Below are positions 1 through 20,125 of a stretch of DNA of 64,000 nucleotides, piece after piece. The translations under genes and the position numbers were made by a program. How positions within the stretch are numbered: the stretch's first letter is position 1; each line of letters starts with the position of its first letter. Location: NCBI GenBank assembly GCA_964016985.1, contig OZ024826.1, forward strand, positions 57,349,735-57,413,734, read 5' to 3'. The stretch is from Anodontia alba (Eukaryota; Mollusca; Bivalvia; Lucinida; Lucinidae). Under the pieces are notes generated by a model. It worked only from the letters and a program-made list of their open reading frames with translations, was not told the DNA's origin and did no database searches.

Positions 1-330
1 TTCCTACAAATTTAAATATGTGACCAGCAAAGACACGGATCTGCCGGCGCATCCGCGCAATCTGATCAGAGTCTTCGGTTGTCTCATGAAAAAGACTTGA
101 GTCCTTGGCTATACATAGAATGCACAGCAAATGCTCTCAACAAACTGCGAGAAAGCGCAGGTTGATCGGAGTCATCTCTGGACGCAGATGCAATCTTGTA
201 GGAAATGTTGTGCCCCGGTTTATATTCTATAATACATGTATCTAATGATCCTGTTAGCGGAGAGTAGATGTCATGGTTAGACAACGTGGTTGTGCAGGCT
301 GATCTGGCCATTCACTGTTCACATATGCCA
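1..330. repeat. AGCAAAGACxCAGATCAGCC dispersed repeat
   Basis: GACCAGCAAAGACACGGATC, CGCATCCGCGCAATCTGATC and inverted AGGCTGATCTGGCCATTC form one copy of a degenerate repeat that recurs at 1524-1700, 20950-21170, 26410-26535, 32585-32680, 33000-33110, 35330-35565, 46900-47095, 52070-52180, 58740-58830, 59385-59480 and 61870-62110. Confidence 0.5.
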
Positions 331-396
331 GGAGACACTATTTCACATGGTGAGAAACATATAAACTTTTGTCCATTCATTATAGAATATAAAATA

Positions 397-720
397 CAAT
401 CGACTCTCGTTATCTCGAAGTCCAAGGGACTCACTGAAATACATCGAGATGTCCGTACCTCGACATATCAGATTTGCAGAATTGAGGAAAGAATAAATCG
501 AACAACCACATTTCAAATGTGTGATTGTGTAATTTGAGTCCTGAAGTTAGAGATACATTGAAAGATATATTGAAAATACTGTGGAAAAGAGGAGAAATTG
601 CTCCCCTCTTTTCCACAATATTTTATTACCTTTTGTTAGGTTTTCATGTTTAAACAGGGATCTCTTCGAAATAAGTGGTTGTTCGAGATAAGCGAAGTCG
701 AGATAACGAGAGTCGACTAT
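397..720. mobile_element. pogo/Tigger-like MITE, copy 1
   Basis: About 324 bp with terminal inverted repeats CGACTCTCGTTATCTCGA near both ends and an internal hairpin around 570-620 (GGAGAAATTGCTCCCC). The CTCGTTATCTCGA terminus and TA-type borders resemble Tigger TIRs (inference). Confidence 0.6.
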
Positions 721-832
721 AAATTAAATATATGACGAAGACCCAGATCAGCTTGCGCATCGGCACAGTCTGATCAGGTCCTCCGTTCTCCGTTTACAGA
801 AGTGGTAGGTACTGTAAAACATAGCTGGCCTC

Positions 833-1063
833 GGTGGCTCTGTTGGATGCGCCGTCCGACTGGAGACCAGAAGTTCGCGGGTTCAACCCCCGCTGAGGTC
901 GGCAACATTCTTTCGTGGAGATTGATCATGAAATATTTTCTACGGTCATTCTCTCCCTTCCGCTGATTCAAGAAGGGCAGTTGTCAGTTTCTGGCGAAAG
1001 AATGTGCACAATACTGGTTAACCATTTAGAGGACTAAGCCTGCCCAGTAAACGTGTGGTTAGG
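833..1063 (+). mobile_element. tRNA-derived SINE, copy 1
   Basis: tRNA-like head at about 836-902 with A-box-like TGGCTCTGTTGG and B box GGTTCAACCCC, closing stem GGCCTCGG/CTGAGGTC. The body continues through ATTGATCATGAAATATTTTC and AATACTGGTTAACCATTTAG. Not a functional tRNA: the anticodon arm does not fold properly. Confidence 0.7.
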
Positions 1064-3402
1064 TAAAATGACCGCGCTCGACATGACCCCATTGGGTTGA
1101 CTGGGCCGTAAAACCTCAACACAAACAAACTGTAAAACATAACGACATAACCTCACACTATATGGCTTCACCGGCGTGGTTCTTTTTTTGTCAGGACTTC
1201 CAAATTTAGAAACGTATAAATCAATAGTTTTAAATGTCGATACAGACACATCTTGTCCACCGTATAAATTTAAAGATGCACTAAATATAAGTCTAAAAAT
1301 TTAATTCAGAAAAATCTAGTCCAACATTTTTCATTTAGTAACAATTTGATGATGTCTCTAGTTGACTAAATCTCTGAAACTGATACACATGGTGTTTGAC
1401 AGTTGCCAGTCTCTAACAAGCCAGGTAATCTTCGTAACCTAAAAGAAAGAGAAAGAGAAATATATACTGACTCCCTAAAACGTATCAGAATACTATGAGC
1501 CAGCGCCTGACAAAACCAATAAAATGACATGTGTGCCCAGCGAAGACAGATCAGCCTGGGCCCAGTCTGTTCAAAGTCTTAGCTATCCACATGATGAAAG
1601 CTTGGGTCTTTAGTTACCTACTGAGCGCACAGCGAAGACTGATCTGACTGGGAGGATGCCCAGGCTGATCCGAGTCTTTGCTGGTCGCACAAGACATTTT
1701 GTACGTTTTGTCTTGCGCTGGCTCATATATGAGTAAACCTTTCAGTAGGCGATATTTCTAATATTTTCCCCCAAGGACGAATGATTTCTCTTCAAGTAAA
1801 TCGTCTCCCAAATCTTCAAGAGACAGTTTATGTGAATTTGCACCATATTTTCAGGAGACAACTTGTACGAAATGCTAAATCACATTTTCTGGGAAAACGG
1901 GAAATATTATCTCTGGTTTTCTGTCCAGCATGCTACCGCCTTAAACTCCAACACTCTAAGGGCTAGTTTAGCAGACGAGGTTACTTTTCCTTGAAAAATA
2001 GGCTGGGAAAAATTTCAGCTGACGACATAGTGATTTTTACTTATTTTTTCATGGAAAAATGGGCTTTGAGATTTAATAAAAATTATCTCCAATAGACACT
2101 TTGCATGAAATATCAAAGCTTATTTTCTGAGAAAACAAAAACAAAAGAAAAAAAAAAGAAGAAAAAAAGAAAACTATTTCAAAATGTCCTCTGCTGAAAT
2201 GATTACCCAGCACAATACGTGAACACTAAATATTTAGACCCGCTTACACATCTACATGGCATCTGTGTTTTGCCACAAAGACCCCGAGTCTGTATTTTCT
2301 AAATACAGACGGCCTCGATCTCTATTTCCAAAAGGCCACGTTTTCATATGATAAAGGACCACTGTATCACATCAGCGCAGACATTTCTTCAGCATTTTCA
2401 TACTTCTAACGTCATATCTTTAGGGACACTCGGTTTTCTTCCTTTTGACAGCGACACACAGTGTCAAAGCCATTTGCAATTTGCATAAACAGCAAATTAT
2501 CAAATTTTAAATTAGGGATCAAACATGGTTTTTCATGCATTACCATTCCGGAGGCCTCGGTTTTCAATACCTCCCAATGGACCTGGCGAATGTTAATGTA
2601 TTGAAAAACCATGTTCGATCGCTGTTATTGCATAATAAGTGAAAATATTTGCTACATTTCGCGTTATTTCTTGCGTTGTTTTGTTTCGCCTTTTCACCGA
2701 TGTCTTGCGAACGCAATTTCCACGGACTATGCTCGTTTTAGGGCCGGGCAGTACACATTTCGTGACGGCAGCAATTCTGTGGCCCCGGTACAGGCATATT
2801 GAAAGTTGCGTAGTCGTGCATTAACAGCGCGTGAATTGCCTTGTTAATACACGGCTTTTCGTCGGTTAATGCACGGCTGTTAATAACACGCTTTGTATGC
2901 AATAATGGGACCTGATACACTTTCTTTGGAGGCAACTCTGTCTAAATTGGTTTTGCTCCCTTGTCAATAGTCTACTCAAAGAGGAAAGAATTTTCTCCTC
3001 TGGGAAAATTCTTTCCTTTCTGAGTACTGGGACTCCTTTTAATAAGGTTTTGATGTACAGGAAAAATAAACAGTAAGCCATAAAAGTTATCGCCCCTGTA
3101 AAAGCTGACAGAACACATGTCAGATGTAACAACTATGACAGGTGCAGCAACTCTCTTTAAAGTTAGTCTAAGGAAAACTCTCGGAAAAATATATGATGAA
3201 TAGTTAGAGGATTATCATTTGTTTGTCGTGAAGATGGCTTTGGAAATATGTATTATATTTTACCAGTATTTATTCTGTATTTCATTAATTTGTATATAAT
3301 AGATTATGATATGCCATTTTTCATATCAGGCCCCTTATGTGGGTATGATCTGAAAATTGCCATATATTAGTCTCTATATATATTACTGTAATAAATACTT
3401 AC
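1064..3402. other. Non-coding stretch left of gene C exon 6
   Basis: AT-rich with eroded foldback repeats (1524-1700, 1780-2195, 2964-3036). Expected location of intron 6 of gene C; I found no match to the gene A terminal exon here. Confidence 0.5.
2964..3036. repeat. Hairpin AAGAATTTTCTCCTC
   Basis: Inverted arms ACTCAAAGAGGAAAGAATTTT and AATTCTTTCCTTTCTGAGT. Related text appears at 20240 and 23420 without the full hairpin. Confidence 0.5.
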
Positions 3403-11733
<8,331 letters not shown>

Positions 11734-11930
11734 TATTCCTAAAGCTTTGTTTTGTTCTCAATTTCGAAATAAGAGAGTATTTTTCTCAGAGCTCAGAAAG
11801 ACGTGCGTTACCTACGACGTACTGTCTGTAAATGCCAAATATCTAGGCTGGCGTTCTGTGACGTCACGACGTTGCATAGCGACGTAACGCCAAACCACCA
11901 ATGATAAAAATGCGCTTATATCCTTCACGA
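11734..11930 (-). promoter_or_regulatory. Promoter cassette P1 of gene C
   Basis: GC-richer block directly upstream of the exon 1 ATG. Contains a perfect palindromic CRE, TGACGTCA (11859-11866), and a CCAAT box (11898-11902). The same block recurs at P2 and P3 and, more divergently, in front of genes A and B. A GTTGTTCAAA-type MITE interrupts the cassette just upstream. CREB/ATF and NF-Y binding is inferred from motif identity only. Confidence 0.55.
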
Positions 11931-11932
11931 CC

Positions 11933-12255
11933 AAATTGTTCAAAACTAACGATAGCGTTAGTTAACGTATCGTTAAAACTTTGATCATTAAATATGGTAT
12001 ATTCGCTAATATTTTTGCTGCAAAAATGTGAGTAGCTTTTGCATTTGCAAAATTGCAAAAGCTACTCACGTTTTTTTCAACACAGCAAAAAAACAACAAC
12101 AAAAAACAAACAAACAAACAAAAACAAAACAAAACAACAACAAAAAAAAAAAAAAACAACAAAAAAAAAAAAAAAAAACGGTGAATTAGATATTGTACTT
12201 ACTAGAACAGGTTACATTTTGACTACTAACGAGCTCGTTAAGCTAGCTAGGTCCG
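11933..12255. mobile_element. GTTGTTCAAA MITE in cassette P1
   Basis: Left AATTGTTCAAAACTAACG, central hairpin GTGAGTAGCTTTTGCA/TGCAAAAGCTACTCAC (12028-12070), then an A/C-rich low-complexity insert (12080-12178), right part ACTAACGAGCTCGTTAAGC. Absent from P2 and P3. Confidence 0.65.
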
Positions 12256-12430
12256 GAAATAGGAAGATACTGGTTCCGCGCCAGTCGAGAATGCAACTCT
12301 TGAGCCCAGTGAAATGTGCACATTAAGATCACCCTGCGCACTAGTACAGTCTCAGAATATGGTAAATGTCCAAAATGATTAACAGGGCTACATAATATGT
12401 ACCCTTAAGATGCCCCCACAATATATAATA

Positions 12431-13098
12431 GAGTAAAACCTCGATGACTCGAACACCGATGACTCGTTTTCCGTGGCTAATTCGAACCCGTTTTTAGACT
12501 CTCTAGAACATTCTTCTGACAGCTCATGAAAACAAATATTTAGGTAACTTTTATTATTTCATCATGAAATTGTCTGTTGTGTGTACTCAATTTAATCGCC
12601 GAATCGAGGCGAATCTAATGAATACACTCAACATGTCATTATTGTGTAGAAGATGGAAAAAAATTTGCTTCCTGACCTGGCGCCATGATTAACCCTTAGT
12701 GGATCGAACTACCTATATCTCGAACACATTTCCATGGTCCCAAAGAGGGGTATCAAGATATAGTCGAACAATGTCTCGAACATCTTTGGGACCATGGAAA
12801 ATTGTTCGAGACATGGGTAGTTTGAGCCACTGAGGGTTAATCATGGTGCTAGGTCAAGAAGCAAACTAGCTATAATATAGGGGTCTTTTTCCATCACTTA
12901 TATTATAATGGGTATGGTGTGCACTCGTTAGAATCGTCTCGATGAGTACATGAAACATACAATTTCATGATAAAATAAGAAAAGTCCCCTAAATATTTGT
13001 TTGCTTGAGCTATCCTAAAAATTTCGTAGGGGCTTGAAAGCGAGTTCGAATCATCCAAGGTAAACATGTCATCGGTGTTCGAGCCATCGAAGGTTTTT
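12431..13098. mobile_element. TCGAACATCTTTGGGACC MITE, compound copy
   Basis: Starts TAAAACCTCGATGACTCGAA, ends TGTTCGAGCCATCGAAGG. Contains a long inverted repeat around ATCTTTGGGACCATGG (12690-12830). Related copies at 28270-28410 (partial), 28795-29151 and 29852-30201. Confidence 0.55.
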
Positions 13099-13206
13099 AA
13101 GTATTTTTCTTAGTTTTTCTTTATTCACATATGTTATGTGTACTCATTAGAAGCGCCTCTGTCGGAGATTCTTATACCCATATCATATATTTTATATAAA
13201 AAAAAT

Positions 13207-13468
13207 CATTACGAAAACACGCCTATGTAGCTTTGACCCCCTCAAACCCCACTTGTATATAGTAAAACTGGGGTTTACGGGGGTATACATTATTTCTCTT
13301 ATTTTTGCTCGAAAACATAGATTGTGGGTACTCGTTAGAACCGCCTCACCGAGGCGAATCTATGTTTTGAGCAGAAATATGAAAAATATCAGAATTTTTT
13401 ATCTGAAAACTTGTTTTGTTTTGGTAGTAAAATTTTCAGTATATTTGAATAGGCATGTTTTCGTAATG
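13207..13468. mobile_element. ACGAAAAC MITE, copy 2
   Basis: Complete ends CATTACGAAAACACGCCTAT and ATAGGCATGTTTTCGTAATG. The second arm of the central palindrome is partly deleted. Confidence 0.7.
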
Positions 13469-13570
13469 GAAATAAATGTTAGCTTTTCAAGAGCTATGGT
13501 TTGAAATTAAACATTTTACATAGGTGTCTAATCAGGGCCTTGGCTCTACGCTTACAGAATCAGTGTTAGG

Positions 13571-13632
13571 TGTTCTAATGAAGAACCACAATCTATGTTT
13601 TAAGCAGAAATATGAAAATCTATCAGATTTTT

Positions 13633-13664
<32 letters not shown>

Positions 13665-13719
13665 TCAGTTTTTAGGGGTGAAACTTTCCATATATTTGAT
13701 TAGGCGTGTTTTCGTAATG
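13571..13719. mobile_element. ACGAAAAC MITE, copy 3 (right half)
   Basis: Only the CACAATCTATGTTTT arm to GGCGTGTTTTCGTAATG remains, with a poly-T expansion inside. Confidence 0.6.
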
Positions 13720-13987
13720 AAATTGCACAGACAGAGGCAGAACCCTTTACCAGTACAGGCCAACTGCTTGCTATAAGTTTAAGGTTATTCATTACTATTC
13801 ATTTATTGGTAAGGGAAGGATTTCACAGTTACGGACAGGATATGTACCGTGAAATGAGTACCTCCATAAATGTGGTTTGAAGGAAAATAATGAGTGCAGT
13901 GCATGAGGAGACATTGGACGATTGAATCTATCCATCATTTTCTTCTGTCGAGCCCGAGTATGAAATTCAGCGAGAGAATGCGAATGT

Positions 13988-14264
13988 CATGACGAAAACA
14001 CGCCTATTCAAACATATAGAAAATTTCACCTCCAAAAAATGAAAATTTTCAGATAAAAACTCTGATATTTTTCACATTTCTGCTCAAAACATAGATTGTG
14101 GGTACTCGTTAGAACCGTCTCGGCGAGGCGGTTCTAACGAGTACCCACAATCTATGTTTTTGAGCAGAAATAAGAAAACTAATGTATACCCCTGTAAACC
14201 CCAGTTTTACTATATAAAGTGGGGTTTAAGGGGGTCAAAATTATATAGGCGTGTTTTCGTGATG
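13988..14264. mobile_element. ACGAAAAC MITE, copy 4 (inverted)
   Basis: Near complete. The central arms AACCGTCTCGGCGAGGCGGTT and flanking GGGTACTCGTTAG/CTAACGAGTACCC form an almost perfect hairpin at about 14090-14160. Confidence 0.7.
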
Positions 14265-14783
14265 AACTTGTTTCGAGCAGCAGGAATTGTTAGGTTAGAT
14301 ATTGACATGCTACTGAGCGCCAGGCCGGAAGATGAATACAAAGATGTCAGAGGACTCATATTATAGAAGCTTGAGATTTTCATCACAGAATCCAAAGGTT
14401 TTTTAATTAAAATCCTAATTAAGTGAACCGCGCAGCGCTGCTTAGTCGCGTAAAAATACCTGTAAGATTTTTGCGAACAATTTTTGTTAATCAGACTAGG
14501 TCACCATGCAAATGAAGGACTACGTCTAAACCCCACGGACACAATCTGTACCCTGACTATTTAAGCGGACAACGAAGACTGTCCTATCAAACTACACTGA
14601 CTGTGCAATTGTCCCCACTGACTGCCCTGATTAGACTGCACGAACAAGATTGAGCTTTAACTGTCTGTATTTACGGTCCGCTCGGTGCAAAATAAATGCA
14701 AGTCTCTGCTCTGCAAACGAAAGTAAATATTAATGGTAAATTAAAATTCCATCATGAAACAAAAGTGTAAAATTCAAGTTTAC

Positions 14784-14817
14784 CTTTTATAAGAAAACTG
14801 TTCCCTTCTGTATTCAT
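14784..14817 (-). CDS. Extra first exon C2, intact
   Basis: 34 nt, encodes MNTEGNSFLIK plus one base, donor GTAAAC. Same phase as 11700-11733, so it could splice to exon 2 at 11293 as an alternative start, or it may be a relic of another duplicated gene whose remaining exons were lost. Confidence 0.5.
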
Positions 14818-15046
14818 TATTCCAAAAGCTTTGTTTTATTCTAAATCTCGCAATGTGCGATTATTTTTTCTCAGCGCTCAGAAAGACGTTCGTTACCCAC
14901 GATGTTCCGTTAGCAAATGCCAAGTATCTGGGCTGGCGCTCTGTGACGTCACGACGTTGCATGGCGACGAAACGCAAAACTACCAATGATAATTATGCGC
15001 TTATATCCATAACGAAGAGGAAGAAAACTGGGCCGCTCCAGTCAAA
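14818..15046 (-). promoter_or_regulatory. Promoter cassette P2
   Basis: Second copy of the upstream block, with TGACGTCA at 14944-14951 and CCAAT at 14983-14987. It is broken upstream by a 227-bp MITE at 15047-15273 that P1 and P3 lack, so both serve as empty sites. Confidence 0.5.
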
Positions 15047-15273
15047 AATAAGGCCCTCCCAGGGAATTTTGGGGAACAGGGGAAGAAATTCAATGCCATT
15101 TATTTCAGGGGAACAAGGGAACAAAAGTATAATACAGGAAAACAAAGGCAATTGGGGGAACAGGGAACATAGAAAAAAAGATTTTGATTTTGGGAAACAA
15201 GGGAAAATGCCGATTTACTTCAAGGGGGTGGGGAGGGATAAGGGAATAGGTATTCCCTGGGAGGGCCTTAAAA
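15047..15273. mobile_element. MITE with TIR TAAGGCCCTCCCAGGGAA
   Basis: Terminal inverted repeats TAAGGCCCTCCCAGGGAAT and TTCCCTGGGAGGGCCTTA; interior rich in GGGGAACAGGGAA direct motifs. Interrupts promoter cassette P2. Confidence 0.75.
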
Positions 15274-15639
15274 TGCAACTCTGAGCCTAGCAAAATGTGC
15301 AGATTCAGATAATCTAGCGCACTAGTACAGTCTTATAATACGGTAAGTGTCCAAGATTGGTTAATAGGGCTGTATAACTTGTAGCCCCTAGTTCCCCATA
15401 ATATAAAGAAAACCTCTCTGGTGAAAAGGTTATGTATCATGGCTTACATGGCTCTAGATATGATGTATATCAAAATAAGTATTCTTATTTCTTCACAAAA
15501 AATATGATGTGTATATTCATTTGAAATGCCTCTGTTTTGTGAAGAAATGAGAGTATTTTATCATTGTCGTTGAAACATTGTCTTATCTAGAGCGATGGTA
15601 AAGTAAATAACATACTCTTAGTTTGATCAGGCTTTCGCT

Positions 15640-15860
15640 GTCCTCTTACTCTACTGTACTGTATTGTAGTCTACTCTAATCTACTCTATTCTAATCAAAT
15701 GTAATGCAATCTAATCTAATCTAATCTACCATAACATACCATACCACACCACACCACATCACCACATCACTCCACACGGCAATACACTACCCTATAGATG
15801 TACTATCACCCTTAAAGATGTACTATACTACTATACTATACAGTACAATGCAATATGATA
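15640..15860. repeat. Degenerate CTAAT / CCACA simple repeat
   Basis: Drifting tracts: TACTGTA, TCTAATCTAATCTAATC, ACCATACCACACCACACCAC, TACTATACTACTATAC. No gene content. Confidence 0.7.
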
Positions 15861-15912
15861 CAATAGAATACATTTATTGATTCATCTCAACATACAGTAG
15901 ACCGACAAATAC

Positions 15913-15913
<1 letters not shown>

Positions 15914-15950
<37 letters not shown>
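15914..15950. repeat. (AG)n microsatellite
   Basis: Pure AG run ending in GATAGAGATAG. Confidence 0.9.
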
Positions 15951-15958
<8 letters not shown>

Positions 15959-16195
15959 GTTAATTAATTAATAATTAGCATTAAGACTGCGAGCATCAAA
16001 GAAGCATTACAATAAAATCTAGAGACAACTGGGGCAATCAGAATTGAAAAAGTAACTCTTTACCGATCTTTCATATTACACATGTGAAACGGAATGAGTT
16101 TTTTAGTTGGAAAAAAATCATAATATTAACAATACAATACAATAAACTTATTGTCTTAAGAGACATTCACAAAGAAAATGTACTAAACAACTATA

Positions 16196-16199
<4 letters not shown>

Positions 16200-16256
<57 letters not shown>
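16200..16256. repeat. (AG)n microsatellite
   Basis: 57 bp of pure AG, about 290 bp from the previous AG run. Confidence 0.9.
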
Positions 16257-16257
<1 letters not shown>

Positions 16258-17149
16258 AGTTATTAAACATTATTACCGGCGTGCACTCGTGGGGGTGGGG
16301 GACGGGGGGGGGGGTAACTTCCTATATAACTTCCTGTATATGGCATTGTACGGATGTTCGTGTCGAATGGCCCCCTTTTTCAGCTCTGCCAGGTATATGA
16401 TTAGTCCCCTTTTTCAACAAAAAGTATCTGTTTGGCCCGATTTTTTCTTGATTAGTATGTGAAAGACCCCACTTTTCTGACATCCCGGTATATGCGTATA
16501 TTTTTCTCTCAGAGATCTTTCGAGGCTGCTTGTTCTCTTAGTATTCAATGAATTGACTGCCATATTTGTGTAACTACCAGCAATATATGAGTATAAAAAT
16601 CAAAGTGCAGTATAAGGTCAGCATTTCGGACGATCAAGTATATGAATAGGTCCGTTTTTTTCAAATGCCAGGTATATGAATGAGGTAGTTTTTGAAATAC
16701 TGGCTCGCACACCCGTACCACAATTATCCCCGAGTTACACCCCCCCCCGCCCCCGCCCCCGCCCCACCCCAACCCCCGAGGGCGTGCATCGCAGAAACAT
16801 TAAAGTAAAATCTACTGACAACTTTAATGATAGAAACATAGGACTTTAAAAGGTACTTAAATCCTTTCTGCCTCCAATTTGTGAACGGTTGGACACTTTT
16901 TTAAGTATTTTTCAAGCAACCCTTTTCTAAGAATATCATATCTCGTACGGTGTATATTTTATTGTTACCATGTTATAGAAATAATTCCTGACCTAAATGC
17001 AAACAGTGTAGACCTAGATCAGACGCCGCGCTCTGTGGCGTCTAATCTGGGTCTAAACTGTTTGTTAAGGTCCATTTTATAGGACGCTAGGCATAAATAT
17101 GTCAATTAAGATATCATTATGAGATAAAGGTTTAAAAATCTTGTTTTAC

Positions 17150-17183
17150 TTTTTATAAGAAAACTGTTCCCGTCTCTATTCAG
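17150..17183 (-). pseudogene. Degenerate first exon C3
   Basis: Aligns over 34 nt with C2, but the start is CTG instead of ATG and the last exon base before the donor is A instead of G. Probably dead as a coding exon, although its promoter still has TGACGTCA. Confidence 0.55.
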
Positions 17184-17420
17184 TATTACTAAACCTTTCA
17201 CATTCTCAATCACGAAATTAGCGATTATTTTTCTCAGAACTCAGAAAGATGTGCGTTACCCATAACAAACTGTCTGCAAAGGCCAAGTATCTAGGCTGGC
17301 GTATCTGTGACGTCATGACATTGCCTGGCGACGAAACGCCAAACTACCATTGATAACAATGCGCTTATATCCATAAGAAAGATAAAGATTGTACCGCGCC
17401 AGTCATAAATGCCTCCTAAG
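17184..17420 (-). promoter_or_regulatory. Promoter cassette P3
   Basis: Third minus-strand copy of the block. TGACGTCA at 17308-17315; the CCAAT box is changed to CCATT. Homology continues upstream to about 17500 (the CGCACTAGTACA stretch), as in P1 and P2. Confidence 0.45.
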
Positions 17421-17522
17421 CCTATCGAAATATGCAGATTCAGTTCATCCTGCGCACTAGTACAACTTATCATACAACATATCATATGTCCAAAATTGGT
17501 AAAGAGGGATATATATATATAA

Positions 17523-17532
<10 letters not shown>

Positions 17533-17581
<49 letters not shown>
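17533..17581. repeat. (TG)n microsatellite
   Basis: About 48 bp of GT preceded by a short TATATA run. Confidence 0.9.
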
Positions 17582-17582
<1 letters not shown>

Positions 17583-17999
17583 CCACAAGTGTCCCCAATT
17601 CTTTTAATTACTGAAAAAATAAACTTGTAGTAAAAAAATCCAACTTAATGAGGGCATCATGACTTTAAAGTAAGTAGTTAAGACTTTATTTTAAGAGGGT
17701 AACAACATTTAGCAGACAGCAGCGAATCTTCCATGAGACACTCAAAGTTACAAAACATATAATATGAAATATATGAAATAAAGGCACTGCCTTCGATGCA
17801 AACACACCCATTCAACTATATTTTCTGATATGTTAAAGATTTGACGGCAGTTTGTTTACAAACAGTTGGCCTCGCTGGCAGGGTCAAATGGGGTCACGTC
17901 ATATGTTCGGTATTTTATTTTTCATTATTTAAATTTAGTAGAGAACTTATTATTATTATTCAAAAGCAACTTTAAACCTGTTTTATCAATTGTTATTTA

Positions 18000-18035
<36 letters not shown>

Positions 18036-18215
18036 GTGTGTGTGTGTGAGTGTGGGGGTGGAGGGGCTATTATCTGTTGGTCTGCGTACCGTAATGCCAA
18101 ATTCAAGATGTCGAACGAGATAAAACGAAGTTTTTGCTACAAAACGTCATACGAGATTTGGTCACTTGATATGTTTACCGTGAAGCCAAATTCAAGATAG
18201 CGGAGCGATGTCATG

Positions 18216-18965
18216 CAGTTTTATACCCTGCCACACGATAGTGGCGAGGTGTTATGGTATCACGTTAGCTGTCAGTGTGTCCGTCCGTCCGTCTGTCGTA
18301 CATTCTTCTGTCCGTATTTTCTTTCCGGCGGTGATAACTTGAAAAAATGTCAATGGAGTTTCACCAAACTTGGTGTGTGCATTGATATGGTGGAGATCTG
18401 GTTTGGAATTGTAATGGAAAAATTTCGTCAATTTTTGAAAGAGTTATCTGCCCGCTGCAAGTCAGTTTTGTTTTTTTTGTTTGTTTTTTTGTTTGTTTTT
18501 TGTTGTTGTTGTTTTTTTTTCCATTTCAGGATGATAATTTTAGTAAATGTCAATGGATTTTCACCAAACGTAGTGTGTGCATTGATATTTTGGAGATCTG
18601 CTTTTGGATTGCTGATAAGCGAATTTCGTCAATTGCTCGCGACACGTCCGTATTTTCATATCTGGACGATAACTTTAGTAAATATCAATGGATTTTCACC
18701 AAACTTAGTATGCGCATTGATATTGTGGACAACTGCTTTTAGATTGCTAATGAACGAATTTCGTCCATTTTTGACAGAGTTATCTGCCCGCAATGCATCC
18801 GTATTTTACTTTCAGGACAATAACGAGTAAATCTCAATGGATTTTCATCAAATTTAATATGAGCATTGACATTGTGGAGATCTGCTTTGGGGTTGCTCAT
18901 TGGCAAATTTCGTCAGTTTTTGACAGTTATCTGCCCACGACATGATAATGGCGGGGTATTATTGT
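18216..18965 (+). mobile_element. Tandem-core (pearl-like) element, family 1, copy 1
   Basis: Starts TTATACCCTGCCACACGATA, then a CCGTCCGTCCGTC microsatellite, then about four ~155-bp cores containing CAATGGATTTTCACCAAAC and ends TGATAATGGCGGGGTATTAT. Resembles the pearl/CvE elements described from oysters: left end, repeated ~160-bp core, ACGG microsatellite. Spurious ORFs of up to 205 codons arise from the repeat. Confidence 0.6.
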
Positions 18966-19300
18966 TTCACGTTTTATTTGGCTTAGGCTTAGCAAGGTAT
19001 ATATCGTATGAGCAAATGTGTTTGCTATTACATAAAATATACAAACAAGTCAAACTGATGGTTTAAAACAAACACAAGCTCTCTGACCACTATACAGCAT
19101 GAAACTGCAATGTTCAGTATTCAGTATTCCCCGGTACATTGGGCAGCAAACATTCACTAAACTATATACAGAATATGTAAATACATATGAATTGTCAGAT
19201 TGAGCAGGTAGTAAGGAAAAACAAAAATCTGGCTCCAGATAAGATTAAAGTATTGACAGTTTACATGCCTCTCCACACGAGTGCAAAATATATAGAAAAA

Positions 19301-19513
19301 TAACTCTGGTCTTGCTGAACACAGATATGCCCTGCCTTTGAAAACAGTGTAGATTCAGATCAGTTGGCTTCTGTAGAAGCCAACTGATCTGGATCTGCAC
19401 TGTTTGTCATAAACTATGTTAATTTGTATCAACATCCCAGATCAAGTAATTTGATTGGCTAAAAATTAGAAGTGGGTGTGGCATCTTAATTTATTCAGCA
19501 TGGCAAGGGTTAA
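19301..19513. mobile_element. TTAA/CCCTTGTCC MITE, copy c (inverted)
   Basis: Opposite orientation: ends ATTCAGCATGGCAAGGGTTAA; contains the TTGGCTTCTGTAGAAGCCAA hairpin. Confidence 0.65.
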
Positions 19514-19557
19514 GGTGACTGACAGACTCCTGTGAATCATAAGCCCTGGAGATGTAA

Positions 19558-19841
19558 CATCACGAAAACGTACCTATTTAATTTTGACCCCTTAAACCCC
19601 ACTTTTATATAGTAAAACTGGGGTTTACGGGGGTATGCATTATTTTTCTTATTTCTGCACAAAAACATAGTTTGTAGGTACTCGTTAGAACCGCCTCTGC
19701 AAGGCGGTTCTGACGAGAACCCACAATCTATGTTTTGAGCAGAAATATGAAAAATATCAGAATTTTTATCTGAAATCATTTAGCTTTTTTTTTGTGTGTG
19801 TGAAATTTTCAATATATTTGAATAGGCGTGTTTTCGTAATG
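19558..19841. mobile_element. ACGAAAAC MITE, copy 5
   Basis: 284 bp, both TIRs present, order: TIR, CCCCACTTTTATATAGTAAA, central palindrome, CAGAAATATGAAAAATATCAG, TIR. Confidence 0.75.
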
Positions 19842-19846
19842 GACAA

Positions 19847-20125
19847 TTAAGAGCAGTCAAACTGACTTGTTAAGTTTAATTTGTTCAGTGTCCCTCCTAT
19901 GTGGTGCCATGAGGCATTACGCAGACGACTTAAGTTCCAGATGTATTCTGGAGCAATTTTCAGACTAAGGGTAACAGCACTAACATTTATTTTAGATATA
20001 TGATTACTGTAACATTTGCCTTCCCCTGAAACACTTAAAATTGTGAAGGATATAAATACTTTCGATCCGGTCATACAGCCATACACGAAAAAGTGAGGAA
20101 AATGGATACAAAACAAAAAGTACAT
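19847..20125 (-). other. 92-codon ORF, inverted relative to the other copy
   Basis: Minus-strand ORF with FPHFFVYGCMTGSKVFISFT and PEYIWNLSRLRNASWHHIGG. Its relative at 45880-46130 is on the plus strand and broken by frameshifts (FPHFFVYGCMTRMKV). I do not recognise it; two inverted, decaying copies suggest mobile-element origin rather than a host gene. Confidence 0.3.

Larger units (their letters stand above)
15410..17080. other. Between first-exon copies C2 and C3
   Basis: Simple repeats only (AG runs, CTAAT tract, poly-G at 16303-16313, poly-C at 16741-16750) plus inverted-repeat text near 16380/16660 (GGTATATGATTAGTCCCC / ATGAATAGGTCCGTTTTT). No exon seen. Confidence 0.5.

Noticed and set aside
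836..902. tRNA gene
   Set aside because: A and B boxes are present but the anticodon arm is mispaired and the body continues as a SINE found in three copies.
14853..15284. 143-codon plus-strand ORF
   Set aside because: Antisense to promoter cassette P2 and running into a MITE; P1 and P3 are not open, so no coding conservation.
18213..18830. 205-codon ORF
   Set aside because: Produced by in-frame stacking of the ~155-bp cores of a tandem-core element; the peptide repeats itself and contains poly-Phe/Cys from poly-T.
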